Assembly: GCA_034096865.1 (NCBI GenBank)
Contig: JAWQFJ010018266.1
Location: 1-18,399, forward strand
From: Theodoxus fluviatilis
Lineage: Eukaryota > Mollusca > Gastropoda > Cycloneritida > Neritidae
DNA length: 18,399 nucleotides
Reading direction: 5' to 3'
In this document: piece after piece, positions 9,236 through 18,287 of the stretch
How the letters are laid out: every line of letters starts with the position of its first letter
Numbering within the stretch: position 1 is the stretch's first letter
Program-made: the position numbers and the translations under genes
The notes under the pieces: model-generated
What the model was told of the DNA's origin: nothing
The model's input: the letters and a program-made list of their open reading frames with translations, nothing else
The model's database searches: none

Positions 9236-9343
9236 GCAAGCGTAGCAGATGTCGTGTCGATCACAGGCAGTTTTGAGAATAAACTTGAATGTGTGGTGGA
9301 GGGATCGAGGGACTTCACAACCATTGGCGCCCAGCAAGTTCAT
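9236..9343 (-). CDS. Single exon of a secreted phospholipase A2-like protein
   Basis: On the minus strand, a TATTTTCATTAG acceptor precedes a 108-bp open segment ending at a perfect GTGAGT donor (9235-9230). It encodes exactly 36 residues in phase 0 at both ends: MNLLGANGCEVPRSLHHTFK then FILKTACDRHDICYAC. The CDRHDICY block matches the phospholipase A2 active-site pattern, in which the His-Asp pair performs catalysis and the cysteines form disulfides. NGC..P before it is shared, as I recall, with molluscan conodipine-type and bacterial/fungal-type enzymes. The initial Met is probably internal rather than a start. No signal-peptide exon upstream (toward 10 kb) or C-terminal exon downstream (toward 8 kb) could be identified, so it is either part of a gene with large introns or an orphan relic exon. 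Confidence 0.6.
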
Positions 9344-10192
9344 CTAATGAAAATACATACATATTTTTAAATTTCTGGAATGCTTATTCAGGTTTGTCGT
9401 ACTCGGTCCAACAAACATAGAAGGAGCGAAAATTCCTGGCGATTATGTAGACGTTTGTCTCTGTTGTCTGTGATGAACGTAAACCTGAATGTTTATTTCT
9501 CATCGACATAATTACAGTTTCAAGTTTATGACTTCAGTTTGTACACCGGTCCCTGTGTTCCTGCCCGGAAGTGTGATTAACTGCATTAGAGACACCCACT
9601 CCTCTCTCTTTCTCTCTTTCTCAGCAAGGGTGTCTGCTGCAGCTCTGACATTTCTTTATATTTTAGAAACACTAAATGTCGTGCAGTTTGACGACTAGTT
9701 TTGATCGCATGGTTGCGCATTTGCTATGAATCACCCCATTCCCCACCCCCCACCTCCGTGTCCCCGGCAAAAGCGCTCTTGCTTGTCTTCCAGCCTGTCA
9801 GGCCATTATGAAACTTCCATGCCCAGACGTTTTGCGTTACAGTGGTGCGTGGACCGAGAGTCTGAAGAGCTTGAGTACTGTACACTCTAAAGGTGCTACG
9901 CATTCCAACAACGTAATTTACGCTTGATTAGAAAAAAAGCAAACAACTTTACAAACAAACAAACCATTAGGACAACGAAGCAATGAAAGCAATGCCACTC
10001 AGAGGAGAAGACAATACTCCCTGTCCATGTTCATGTGATTTTTCATTTCTGGTCTGACGTGAAGACTCACATGAATATTCCTATCAGTGTAATTGAGGCG
10101 ATTGTTGTCTCCCATTGTGCTTCGTCCTCACAAGGAACGAGAAAGCGCACGTACTCCTCTCCACTTCTTGCAGTGTCCGCCGGTTCCATTTT
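9344..10192. other. No gene seen; possible intron or upstream sequence of the exon at 9236
   Basis: There are short C-rich (9733-9762) and CT-rich (9600-9630) patches. I searched both strands for a hydrophobic signal-peptide exon and did not find a convincing one. Confidence 0.35.
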
Positions 10193-10328
10193 GGTCAGCT
10201 TGTTAACATCAACTTGTGGACATGTTGGTCAGCTTGTTAACATCAACTTGTGGACATGTTGGTCAGCTTGTTAACATCAACTTGTGGACATGTTGGTCAG
10301 CTTGTTAACATCAACTTGTGGACATGGT
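10193..10328. repeat. 34-bp minisatellite, four copies
   Basis: Four contiguous units start at 10193, 10227, 10261 and 10295. Each begins GGTCAGCTTGTTAACATCAA; the first three are identical and the last differs only at its end. GTTAAC is an internal palindrome. There are no spacers between units, so this is not a CRISPR array. Confidence 0.97.
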
Positions 10329-10449
10329 GGAAGGGAAGGGAAATTCATGCAAATACTTTTTTGTTTTTTGCTTCGGCACGTCGTAGACAGTGAACCAATG
10401 CTACTGCAGTCATACTGAGTGGTAGGTGCATCGTAGATGTACACCAAGC

Positions 10450-11713
10450 ATCATTCACGCACAGACAGAATTACGCGCATGGACAGATTTACGACACAGG
10501 GTTGGAGCCAGTATAACAGTGCCGTGGTTCTATCCCCGGGAAGGTAAAAATCTTGGTTTATTTAGATATCTTAACATCAATTTACTCTTTGCAAAAAAGG
10601 ATAAAAGCGACTCTTCGTATTTTGGGCTTCAGCGACGGATAGTATGTTGTGCTGGTCCGATGTGTTATTTAGTTATTGTAACCGCATACGTATCACAATG
10701 ACACAGCGATTTGTTTTTCAATACTGATTCATACATGGAGAAACTCACCTTAAATAACCATCGATTTTGCTTGAAGCGCTGATTATCCATACCACGTCAA
10801 TATATCATACTTTATACTGTTGAAAGGAAAATATGCCTTTTAAGGATAGAAAAAAAGAAGAAGAAAGAATGGCATTATATGGTGGGCTAGATTGTTCATT
10901 ACGTATTTCATGTATTTGTGGCTGCAATGATATCATCATTACGAAGAGAAGATATGACAGATGACCCAAGCCATCAAGTCAATTTGAAAGTATTTAAAAC
11001 TATTGAGTCTGTAGAACTGACAAGTCTATCAATACAGAATGTCAACGCTTTGAAGTGTTGACAACTTTACACATGAAAACATCCTACAGATTAGAAAGGA
11101 TTAACATTTCTGGCCTCTCAATTACGCAGCTAGAGTTCTGTATCCTCGAGGAAACATACTTCTTGGTCTGGAAACGCAGCAGAAACGAAGAGAAGCATTT
11201 CCGCGTGTAAAGTACGCTCATGACAAAAAATCTGACCACTTCACGCCTGACAGAACAACACGCCGTCAAGGAGGAGCGCTGGCCATTCGTAACGATGGGT
11301 ATGATAAAACTATATGTTCCGACATTAGTTGTCACTGTGAACGCTAGCGAAGCCCAACGTTTTTCGCCGACTTGAAACTGTCCACGCAGTCGCTCGCCGT
11401 GAGCGCTCATCCAGGATCATTTTTTAAATATTAATTATCGACTCGAATCGCTTTCATCTGCGCAGCGCGCCTCTGGACTGGCAGTGTGCTCACGACACGC
11501 ATGCGAAACCCGAGAGCGTTCATCGTCTGTGGTGACAAATGCGTCATACACCCACGACAGGGCGAGAGCTGCTCAGTCATGCATGCGCTGCGCCCCGTGG
11601 TGGCTGCACGCACTCAGATACTGCAGCCGGATGTGTCTGTCAGCTTGATCTCTGGTAGCGTTTTGAGCAAAAAAGTTTTCGCGGATTTGTTTTTGAAATA
11701 ACAGAAACAAACA
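10450..11713 (+). repeat. Long direct repeat, copy 1 (uninterrupted)
   Basis: Starts at ATCATTCACGCACAGACAG and is highly similar by eye to 16018-18399 once that copy's two inserts are removed; small indels occur (for example 13 bp near 16215). It includes a near-perfect palindrome GTCAACGCTT-TG-AAGTGTTGAC (11041-11062). The right limit is uncertain because copy 2 runs off the window. It holds no intact gene that I recognise. It may be one family of dispersed repeat or a local segmental duplication. Confidence 0.9.
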
Positions 11714-12091
11714 ATCGATTAATCGACTGAATAAAACGAACGAACAAACAAACATACACAGGAAAGCAAATACACTAGGCCTAACATACAAATGCAGGCA
11801 CTCTAACAAACGAACGAAAGAGCGAATGAAAATCAAGTATACGAATGAACAGAGAATAAAACAAGAACGACAACAAATCATTCAACTAAACAAAAGTGCC
11901 TTTGATCGCTTTAGTATAAAATGTCTCACAACTGTTCACGTATTCCTGCTCATCCAACATAATTATTACCACTATGTTGCCAAGACTTCATTAGCCTGAA
12001 TGCGGTTAGATTTACAGTTGGTTTTCCGGTGCAGCTAGATAAAGGAACCAAGAATAAATTACAAGTGAGTTGGTGGAAAAGTAGGATATTG
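11714..12091. other. No gene seen; tetranucleotide-rich sequence
   Basis: Loose CGAA/CAAA tetranucleotide tracts (11745-11760 and 11805-11830) after AATAAAACGAACGAAC suggest the tail of an old retroelement copy. No protein signal. Confidence 0.35.
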
Positions 12092-12520
12092 ATTTTCCCT
12101 CCAGGTTTACTGGAGGTCCTACAGACTTTATCCCTCCAGGTTTACTGGAGGTCCTACATGCTTTATCTGTCTGTGTGTCTGTCTGTCTGTGTGTGTGTCT
12201 GTCTGTCCCGACTCCATGGCTTATATCTCAAAAACTACTGGACGGATTTCCTTGAGATTTTGCACACTAACTGGAAGTTAGGTCCGATTGAATGTGTCAA
12301 ATTTTCAGAATCGAGGCTTGAAGAGAAAGTGGTTTTTTAAGGTCGTATTCTCGAAATTACCGGTCGAAAAATTATTGAAATGACATTTGACGGCAAAGCC
12401 AAATTTGACGTCATTAATAGCATGACGTCATTTGCATGTACGATATGAAATTCAGTCCCACTTAGAAGCTGATATATATCTCAAAAACTGCCTCACTCAA
12501 AGGTCAATTGACGGAATAGC
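12092..12520 (-). mobile_element. Inverted copy of the dimeric/CAGA repeat family
   Basis: On the minus strand it shares GTCAATTGACC-type sequence, TTTGACACATTCAATCGGAC, and the GAAATCCGTCCAGTAGTTTT block with 6339-6873. A CAGA/CACA microsatellite follows (about 12168-12210). The terminal hairpin CCTCCAG-TAAAC-CTGGAGG is present twice in tandem (12098-12116 and 12133-12151, period 35 bp). Only one core unit is clear here. Confidence 0.6.
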
Positions 12521-12632
12521 GGACGGAAATGCTTAGTCGAATCGAAATCGAGTCAAACAGAGTTATCTTTTCCGTTTCCGCGTGTCTTTCGACGCTAGCA
12601 AGAGTAGAAATCTGCAACATTCGGCGGCTTGC

Positions 12633-12637
<5 letters not shown>

Positions 12638-12695
<58 letters not shown>

Positions 12696-12837
12696 TCTCT
12701 GTCTCTCTCTCTCTCTCTGTCTCTCTCTCTCTCTCTCCCACCCACCCTCTTACTCTCATTCTCTCTTCCCTTCCTCCCCTTTTCCCAGCTTCCCTCCCCC
12801 CCCTCTCTCTCTCACTCTCTCTCTGTCTCTCTGTCTC

Positions 12838-12895
<58 letters not shown>

Positions 12896-12990
12896 ACCCA
12901 CCATCTTACTCTCATTCTCTCTTCCCTTCCTCCCCTTTTCCCAGCTCCCCTCCCCCCCTCTCTCTCTCACTCTCTCTGTCTCTCTCTCTG

Positions 12991-13027
<37 letters not shown>
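12638..13027. repeat. (CT)n microsatellite with a 156-bp internal duplication
   Basis: Long CT and CTGT runs surround two copies of a CCCACCCACC...TTACTCTCATTCTCTCTTCC...CCCAGCT block (12736 and 12892). Leu/Ser and Arg/Glu frames across it are low complexity. Confidence 0.95.
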
Positions 13028-13028
<1 letters not shown>

Positions 13029-13029
13029 A

Positions 13030-13127
13030 CCACATTTGAATATTTTGCCTCAAGGGCTGAATGTAAGTAAGAAAGGCAATACTGCCTAATTCACTACCCT
13101 TGTAAAATAAAGTTCGTTCGTTCGTTC
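13030..13127 (+). mobile_element. LINE-like 3' tail
   Basis: The stretch reads CTCAAGGGCTGAATGTAAG, then GCCTAATTCACTACCCTTG, then AATAAA (13106-13111) and (GTTC)4 (13112-13127). A short 3' UTR ending in a simple tetranucleotide tail after AATAAA is typical of truncated non-LTR retrotransposons. No reverse transcriptase sequence precedes it, so the family is unknown. Confidence 0.45.
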
Positions 13128-13371
13128 TGTCTGTCCTGACTTAAGCGCAACAACTTGGTACTGGTAGTCTGTTGGCTTGGCCAAATGGCAGTGAATCGAT
13201 AATAAACTTGGCAGAAATAGACCTTAAGTATCCTAAAATGTACAAGACCACTCAAATTTCATGAACTATCATGCATTTTTATACAATTTACAGTGCAAAA
13301 TATGAAGCGAGGGAGTTTACAGAAAAGAACGTTATAATTCCTTTACAAACACGTAGTAACGTCAGTTGCCA

Positions 13372-13610
13372 AATGAATGGCTTAGATGGTAAAGCGCTGG
13401 ACAATTGTAACGTTAGGTCATGCGTGAACGGATTCGAATCCGCGCTGAAACTTTTTTCGAACCCGACCTGTTTTTTTTTTGTTTGTGCGTGTGTTTCCCC
13501 CCCCCCCCCCCCCCCCCTCCCCCTCTTTTCTCGAGAGATTGCGGGTTTGAACCCAATTTTTGTGTGTGCCAAAACCTGGAGGTTCAGCGCCAGTGGTTTT
13601 TATTTTGTGT
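13372..13610 (+). mobile_element. tRNA-derived SINE, copy 2
   Basis: The head reads ATGGCTTAGATGGTAAAGCG (A-box-like), then GGATTCGAATCC (B-box-like, one base longer than canonical) and CGCTGAAACTTTT, as in copy 1. A degenerate CGAACCCGACCTG block, a T run, a GT patch and a 21-base C run (13497-13517) follow. Then come TCTCGAGAGATTGCGGGTTT (a second internal B-box-like element) and the shared 3' module CCAAAACCTGGAGGTTCAGC, GCCAGTGGTTTTTAT. Opposite orientation to copy 1, about 9 kb away. Confidence 0.75.
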
Positions 13611-13980
13611 GCAAACAATAGTCGAAACATGATATTTCCATAGTCTTCGTCTGCTACAAAGCAGGTGAGTCAAAATGTAATGGACATTTTCCCATTATAT
13701 TTCTAAACTATAAACACGATGTTTGTTAATCTCCACCGAAAGGTAACGACTGATACCGCTGTGTTTCTCCACGACAGTGCCACACCTGTAGTTCTAACCG
13801 GACACGGCTTGACGGAACCTTGCGGATTAATGACACCTTTTCTGTTTGTCGCCTCTGGAACGCCAGATGCAGGGAACACCTCGCATTATCAACCAGTGTT
13901 CTCTATAAAACGAGCGAAACATGGTCGATCATGGATACATCTCTGCTCGACACACGCTGCGTTGACAATTTTCAGTCATG
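13611..13980. other. No gene recognised
   Basis: An open frame spans 13719-13975 (plus) with ordinary composition, but I recognise no domain. It runs on into poly(G)/poly(C) tracts that are clearly non-coding. Confidence 0.3.
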
Positions 13981-13983
13981 TTT

Positions 13984-14325
13984 GGGGGGGGGGTCCGTCT
14001 GCTCCCCCCCCCCCCCCCGAACCCCGGCCTATGAGCATTGTGGGCTCTTTTTGCACTCAGGCGCGCAGTCCAGTGGTCAAGGCATCTCGCCTGCCGCTTG
14101 ATGGGTTGCCTTTCAGGTGAGATGTCTCTGCTCTCCCCCTCTGACACCACGAGGTGCTCCGCGACCCCCCCCCCCCCCCGCACCCCCCCCCCTTGGTATC
14201 GAGAGTTCCGTTCCCGTACCCCGGGCGATGAGTGATGGGTTTTATCTCTCTGGTTCCTACCCGCCCCCCCCCCCCCCCCCTTTCCCCCTCTCTCTGGTGG
14301 TTTCCTGGGGCCTACTTGGACCCTG
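13984..14325 (+). mobile_element. Poly(C)-rich SINE-like repeat
   Basis: A G10-N10-C15 hairpin (13984-14018) is followed by an A-box-like CAGTGGTCAAGGCATC (about 14071), a B-box-like GAGAGTTCCGTTCCCGT (about 14201), and a GCGATGAGTGATGGGTTTTA block. Further C runs lie at 14165-14179, 14183-14192 and 14264-14280. The layout suggests a second SINE-like family. The A-to-B spacing is enlarged by the C runs, so polymerase III function is doubtful. Confidence 0.35.
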
Positions 14326-14837
14326 GGACTGTGTCGCTTTTGTTTGCTTGTCATGTGTGGTTCTGAGGAGTACCTTTGGCCCCCTCCCCCCCTGTGTTTT
14401 CCCTCTTAGCTCTGGTTCTAGTAACCCTGACTGGGCTGTCCTTATCAATGCATCAGTGCTCTTGGGCAACTCTCCTACCTCTCTCACACCGCACGTTTAT
14501 AGCATTAGGTTGCTTGCTGATATTACGATGGTGTTGCTTTATCCTCTGGGCATGTAACCTTTATTATACCTTAAGCACACACAGCCCTGCTCTCCTCACC
14601 CACCCCCTACCATACCACGACAACGGTCAGAATCTGTTGGCGCAACTGACCAATGAAAAGAGAGCTTACAAAAAGATGCCCGGCAAGTACCAAGCTACTT
14701 CGGTGCTCTAGCTACAGTAGTAAAAGTATATATATAAAATAGTAAAATATAGGAAAATATAGGACCGATTTAGAAATCTGGTATTCTGGTAATGCTGATC
14801 GGGTTTAACCGATAGCGCTCAGCCTAGGCCGCACCCG
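14326..14837. other. No gene recognised
   Basis: C/T-rich then AT-rich sequence. The TATATATAAAATAG stretch near 14730 is AT-rich simple sequence, not a supported promoter. Confidence 0.3.
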
Positions 14838-14905
14838 CCACAACGCCTGGCTGACTTAGCCTGTCCGGGGAGTTTCACCTAAACCCGGACGCGTTACTTT
14901 CTGTC
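14838..14905 (+). repeat. Diverged relative of the palindrome arm at 17630-17700
   Basis: GCACCCGCCAC, CGCCTG.CTGACTT and CCGGGGAGTT recur in order here and at 17630-17700, roughly three quarters identical by eye. It sits upstream of the gag-like gene. Confidence 0.5.
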
Positions 14906-15098
14906 ACGTTTGCGTCCAACATCAGCCTCGGGCCTTGGAGTTAAGGCGTAGGGACCACCTGTTGAGAGTCAAAAGTTTGATGGAGTTAGAATATAAAGCT
15001 TCACCCGTTATTGATAAAAACTACGGCTACGGAACCTGCCAACATATTCTGACCATTTTCACCCTCACCATGCTGCCGTCTGCCATTGCTCTGTTTAA

Positions 15099-15686
15099 GT
15101 GCCACCCACACGGAGAGCTTCGGCGGGGGTGCGAGAGGCCACCAGGCGAACCCAGAGACGCCCACGGAATTCAGCGGTTTCCCCCAAGCTGGCCCCCTCC
15201 ACACGCTCTACTCTCCAGCCTGAAGAGCGTCTGGGGGCCGCGGTGGCTGATGGGATTCCTCCCAACCACAACGCTTCTGCAGGGGTCCGAGAGGCCACCA
15301 TTCGACCAAGGAAACGTCCGAAGATCGCAGCTGCTCCCTCTGAGCTGGCCCCACCTACACCCGCGACTCTTCAGCCTGCCTCCCCTCCCCCCCCTGGACG
15401 AACGTCAGATGGCTGCCGTGGCCGACTGGGTGTTAGCGCGGATTTTGCCCGCCATCCACACAGCCCTTCGTGGAGCATCTCCTTTGCCACCTGCTCCGCT
15501 ATCCTGGGTGAGCAACCCCAAATTCCGGCCCCGGACCTCTCCCTTCACTTCCAGATCGTCTTCTTCCTGTTTCAGAAGGGTGGGAACTGGCGATATTATG
15601 ATGAACGCTTTCGACAACTGCTGGAGAGCAAGCAAGCTTCTTGGGGGCTTTTAGGACTGAACTGTACACATCAAGGATCATTCTAG
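15099..15686 (+). pseudogene. Degenerate gag-like gene of a retroelement (possibly tyrosine-recombinase/DIRS or Ngaro type)
   Basis: From 15099 one frame encodes a basic Ala/Pro-rich region with a 52-residue in-frame tandem duplication (ASAGVREAT... at 15117 and 15273). Its two copies differ at third positions in the best-matched part, which supports this frame. At an 8-C run (15387-15394) the likely frame moves by one base to DERQMAAVADWVLARILPAI (about 15396 on), an amphipathic segment. A candidate 68-bp intron (15508 GTGAGC to 15575 TTTCAG) joins LSW in phase to KGGNWRYYDERFRQLLESKQ, ending at TAG. GNWRYYD..FR is, from memory, a hallmark near the gag C-terminus of DIRS/Ngaro-like elements. 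The usual block of about 100 residues before it is missing. No reverse transcriptase or recombinase is present. The start is uncertain: a stop (TAA) directly precedes 15099. Confidence 0.45.
15508..15575 (+). other. Candidate 68-bp intron
   Basis: Donor TGG|GTGAGC and acceptor TTCTTCCTGTTTCAG|AAG are both good consensus sites. Removing the 68 bases (not a multiple of three) joins two different frames in phase 0 at codon boundaries, which is unlikely by chance. The intron is very short for a mollusc. Confidence 0.4.
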
Positions 15687-15838
15687 TCTCATTTTAGTCA
15701 CTATTCCATTTAGGAAAACAGAATCTTTTGAGCATTTTACAGCTGCACAACATGTTATGCATACAGTACCAGGTGGTTATTGATATGGTAACCTGGCAGT
15801 ACCAAAAGAGGAACTGGTCTTGTGAATCGTACGTTTTG

Positions 15839-15844
15839 AATAAA
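15839..15844 (+). terminator. Poly(A) signal AATAAA
   Basis: About 150 bases after the gag-like stop codon, followed by AACTTTCTTTAATTC. A plausible 3' end signal for that transcription unit. Confidence 0.4.
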
Positions 15845-16017
15845 AACTTTCTTTAATTCTCTTCCCTGTGTTTATTTCAAAATGTCAGAAAACCATGCAT
15901 ATATGTGTAGCACCATTGCCACGCAATACCATGAAGCAGTTTGCATGTTTAGAGACGACAGACCTATGATACACATCTGTTTTTCCTTAAGTGGTACTAA
16001 ACCAGTAACTCTCCCCT
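15845..16017. other. No gene seen between poly(A) signal and direct repeat
   Basis: Unique-looking sequence with no recognised feature. Confidence 0.35.
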
Positions 16018-16617
16018 ATCATTCACGCACAGACAGAATTACGCGCATGGACAGATTTACGACACAGGGTTGCAGCCAGTATAACAGTGTCGTGGTTCTA
16101 TCCCCGGGACGGTAAAAATCTTGGTTTATTTAGATATCTTAACATCAACTTACTCTTTGCAAAAAAAGGATAAAAGCGACTCGTCGTATTTTGGGCTTCC
16201 GCGACGGATGGTATGAACTGTTGCATTGTTGTGCTGGTCAGAGGTGTTATTTTGTTATTGTTACAGCATACGTATCACAATGACACAGCGAATTTTTTCA
16301 ATACTGATTCATACATGGAGAAACTCACCTTAAATAACCATCGATTTTGCTTGAAGCGCTGATTATCCATACCACGTCAATATATCATACTTTATACTGT
16401 TGAAAGGAAAATATGCCTGTTATGGATAGAAGAAAGAAAGAAAGGCATTATATGGTGGGCTAGATTGTTCATTACGTATTTCATGTATTTGTGGCTGCAA
16501 TGATATCATCATTACGAAAAGAGGATCTGACAGATGACCCAAGCCATCAAGTCAATTTAAAAGTATTTAAAACTATTGAGTCTGTACAACTGACAAGTCT
16601 ATCAATACAGATGTCAA

Positions 16618-16950
16618 AAACAAGGGACTGCCACGGCACTAGAATAAAAGTCTAAAACACGGTGAGGTTTTGATGGCCGCGTATAATACAAAACAAATAC
16701 AAAACATTAGAAGGTAAAACAACGCAAATTTTCGGCTAAAAAGCCTTCATCAGGCGCATAAATAAAATTTACTGGAGGGCGAACAAAAGTAGAATCCTAC
16801 TTAGAATTCTACTTTTGTCCGCCCTCTAGTAAGTTTTATTTGTGCGCCTGATGAAGGCTTTTTAGCCGAAAATTTTCGTTGTTTTACCTTCTAATGTTTT
16901 GTATTTAATTTGTATTATACGCGGCCATCAAAACCTCACCGTGTTTTAGA
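16618..16950. mobile_element. Foldback insertion with hammerhead-like cores
   Basis: Absent from copy 1 of the direct repeat. Arms 16651-16795 and 16806-16950 (145 bp each, about 7 mismatches, 10-bp loop) form a near-perfect palindrome; a 33-bp unpaired leader precedes the left arm. Flanks repeat CTATCAATACAG(A)ATGTCAA (16599-16617 and 16951-16970), a target duplication of about 19-20 bp with one indel. Each arm has CTGATGA, a GGCT-TTTT-AGCC stem and GAAA (plus strand about 16848-16871; minus strand in the left arm). This resembles the hammerhead catalytic core known from Penelope-like elements, but with an extra A before the stem and no obvious helix I partner. Non-autonomous, no coding. Confidence 0.65.
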
Positions 16951-17530
16951 CTATCAATACAGAATGTCAACGCTTTGAAGAGTTGACAACTTTACACATG
17001 AAAACATCATACAGATTAGAAAGGATTAGCATTTCTGGCCTCTCCATTACGCAGCTAAAGTTCTGTATCCTCGAGGAAACATACTTCTTGGTCTGGAAAC
17101 GCAGCAGAAACGAAGAGAAGCATTTCCGCGTGTAAAGTACGCGCATGACAAAAAATCTGACCACTTCACGCCTGACAGAACAACACGCCGTCAAGGAGGA
17201 GCGCTGGCCATTCGTAACGATGGGTATGATAAAACTATAAGTTCCGACATTAGTTGTCACTGTGAACGCTAGCAAAGCCCAACGTTTTTCGCCGACTTGA
17301 AACTGTCCACGCAGTCGCTCGCCGTGAGCGCTCATCCAGGATCATTTTTTAAATATTAATTATCGACTCGAATCGCTTTCATCTGCGCAGCGCGCCTCTG
17401 GACTGGCAGTGTGCTCACGACACGCATGCGAAACCCGAGAGCGTTCCTCGTCTGTGGTGACAAGTGCGTCATACACCCACGACAGGGCGAGAGCTGCTCA
17501 GTCACGCATGCGCTGCGCCCCGTGGTGGCT

Positions 17531-18287
17531 TGTAGCGTGGAAAATAGTAACCCGTGGAAAACAGTAACCGGAAGTAATCGCAGAGTTATCTGCGAGGGAC
17601 GTGCTGAGAATTCAACTCTAAAAAGAGACGGCACCCGCCACTCCGCCTGACTGACTTGGCACGCCCGGGGAGTTATGCTAAGATCCGGCCGCGTAAATAT
17701 ATCTGCGTTTTGTGACAAACGTCTTTCTCGGCGGTACTGTACTCCATGCACCTTAACGGTGCGCGTGATTCGGGTGTAATCTTAAGCTAAACGACGTTTA
17801 TTGGCTCTGCTGAAATGGTCGAAGTCGGAAACATTCGGAACGTCGTTTAGCTTAAGATTACACCCGAATCACGCGCACCGTTAAGGTGCATGGAGTACAG
17901 TACCGCCGAGCAAGACGTTTGTCACAAAACGCAGATATATTAACGCGGCCGGATCTTAGCATAACTCCCCGGGCGTGCCAAGTCAGTCAACGGTCGCGTT
18001 TTATAAAACCAGACTACAAACAGACTACAGGGAGGTGACTCCCATATTATTCCCGGCAGGGGAGACGGCTTTACACGGGGAAAAACTTTTTTGAACGCTA
18101 CATCATGTGTTAAACTACACAAATGAACCAAAACCTCGTAAAGCAACTAATGCGTCGTTTGTCGGAATATATTCCATGCGAAGAACAGGTGCAGGAGCGG
18201 TAAATTGCGTAAAGCACGTCTCTCGCAGATAACTCTGCGATGACTTCCGGTTACTGTTTTCCACGGGTTACTATTTTCCACGCTACA
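17531..18287. mobile_element. 757-bp DNA element with 75-bp TIRs and 5-bp TSD
   Basis: It is absent from copy 1, where GTGGTGGCTGCACG is continuous. TGGCT is duplicated at 17526-17530 and 18288-18292. Terminal inverted repeats 17531-17605 and 18213-18287 agree at 73 of 75 positions. They start TGTAGCGTGG and contain two 17-bp direct repeats (17537 and 17554, GTGGAAAAYAGTAACC) and a perfect hairpin CGCAGA-GTTA-TCTGCG. The near-identity of the termini suggests fairly recent movement. There is no transposase frame. The 5-bp duplication with these termini does not match a superfamily I can name; Transib makes 5-bp duplications but has different ends. Confidence 0.8.
17648..17989. repeat. Long palindrome (151-bp arms, 40-bp loop) inside the 757-bp element
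   Basis: Left arm 17648-17798 and right arm 17839-17989 are inverted copies with only a few mismatches. The arms include a smaller stem GCACC-TTAAC-GGTGC. The outer part of the arms is related to 14838-14905. Confidence 0.9.

Noticed and set aside
9489..9698. Signal-peptide-like plus-strand ORF near the phospholipase exon
   Set aside because: It lies on the opposite strand from the exon and has no splice or homology support.
10193..10328. Possible CRISPR array
   Set aside because: Units are head-to-tail without spacers, in a clearly eukaryotic repeat-rich context.
11073..11210. 45-residue plus-strand ORF (MKTSYRLERI...) preserved in both duplicates (also 16998-17135)
   Set aside because: Two synonymous and two replacement changes are too few to show selection, and no family is recognised.
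11084..11410. 108-residue minus-strand frame also open in the duplicate (16967-17335)
   Set aside because: The two copies differ at only a few bases and most differences change the amino acid, so conservation reflects recent duplication rather than selection. No domain recognised.
12529..13089. Leu/Ser-rich (plus) and Arg/Glu-rich (minus) open frames
   Set aside because: Pure products of the CT/AG dinucleotide tract; no domain or unique sequence.
13719..14120. 133-residue open frame
   Set aside because: Runs into poly(G)/poly(C) tracts and a SINE-like repeat; no motif supports coding.
17531..17605. Transib transposon end (5-bp duplication)
   Set aside because: Transib termini normally begin CAC and favour a different target; these ends begin TGTAGCG.
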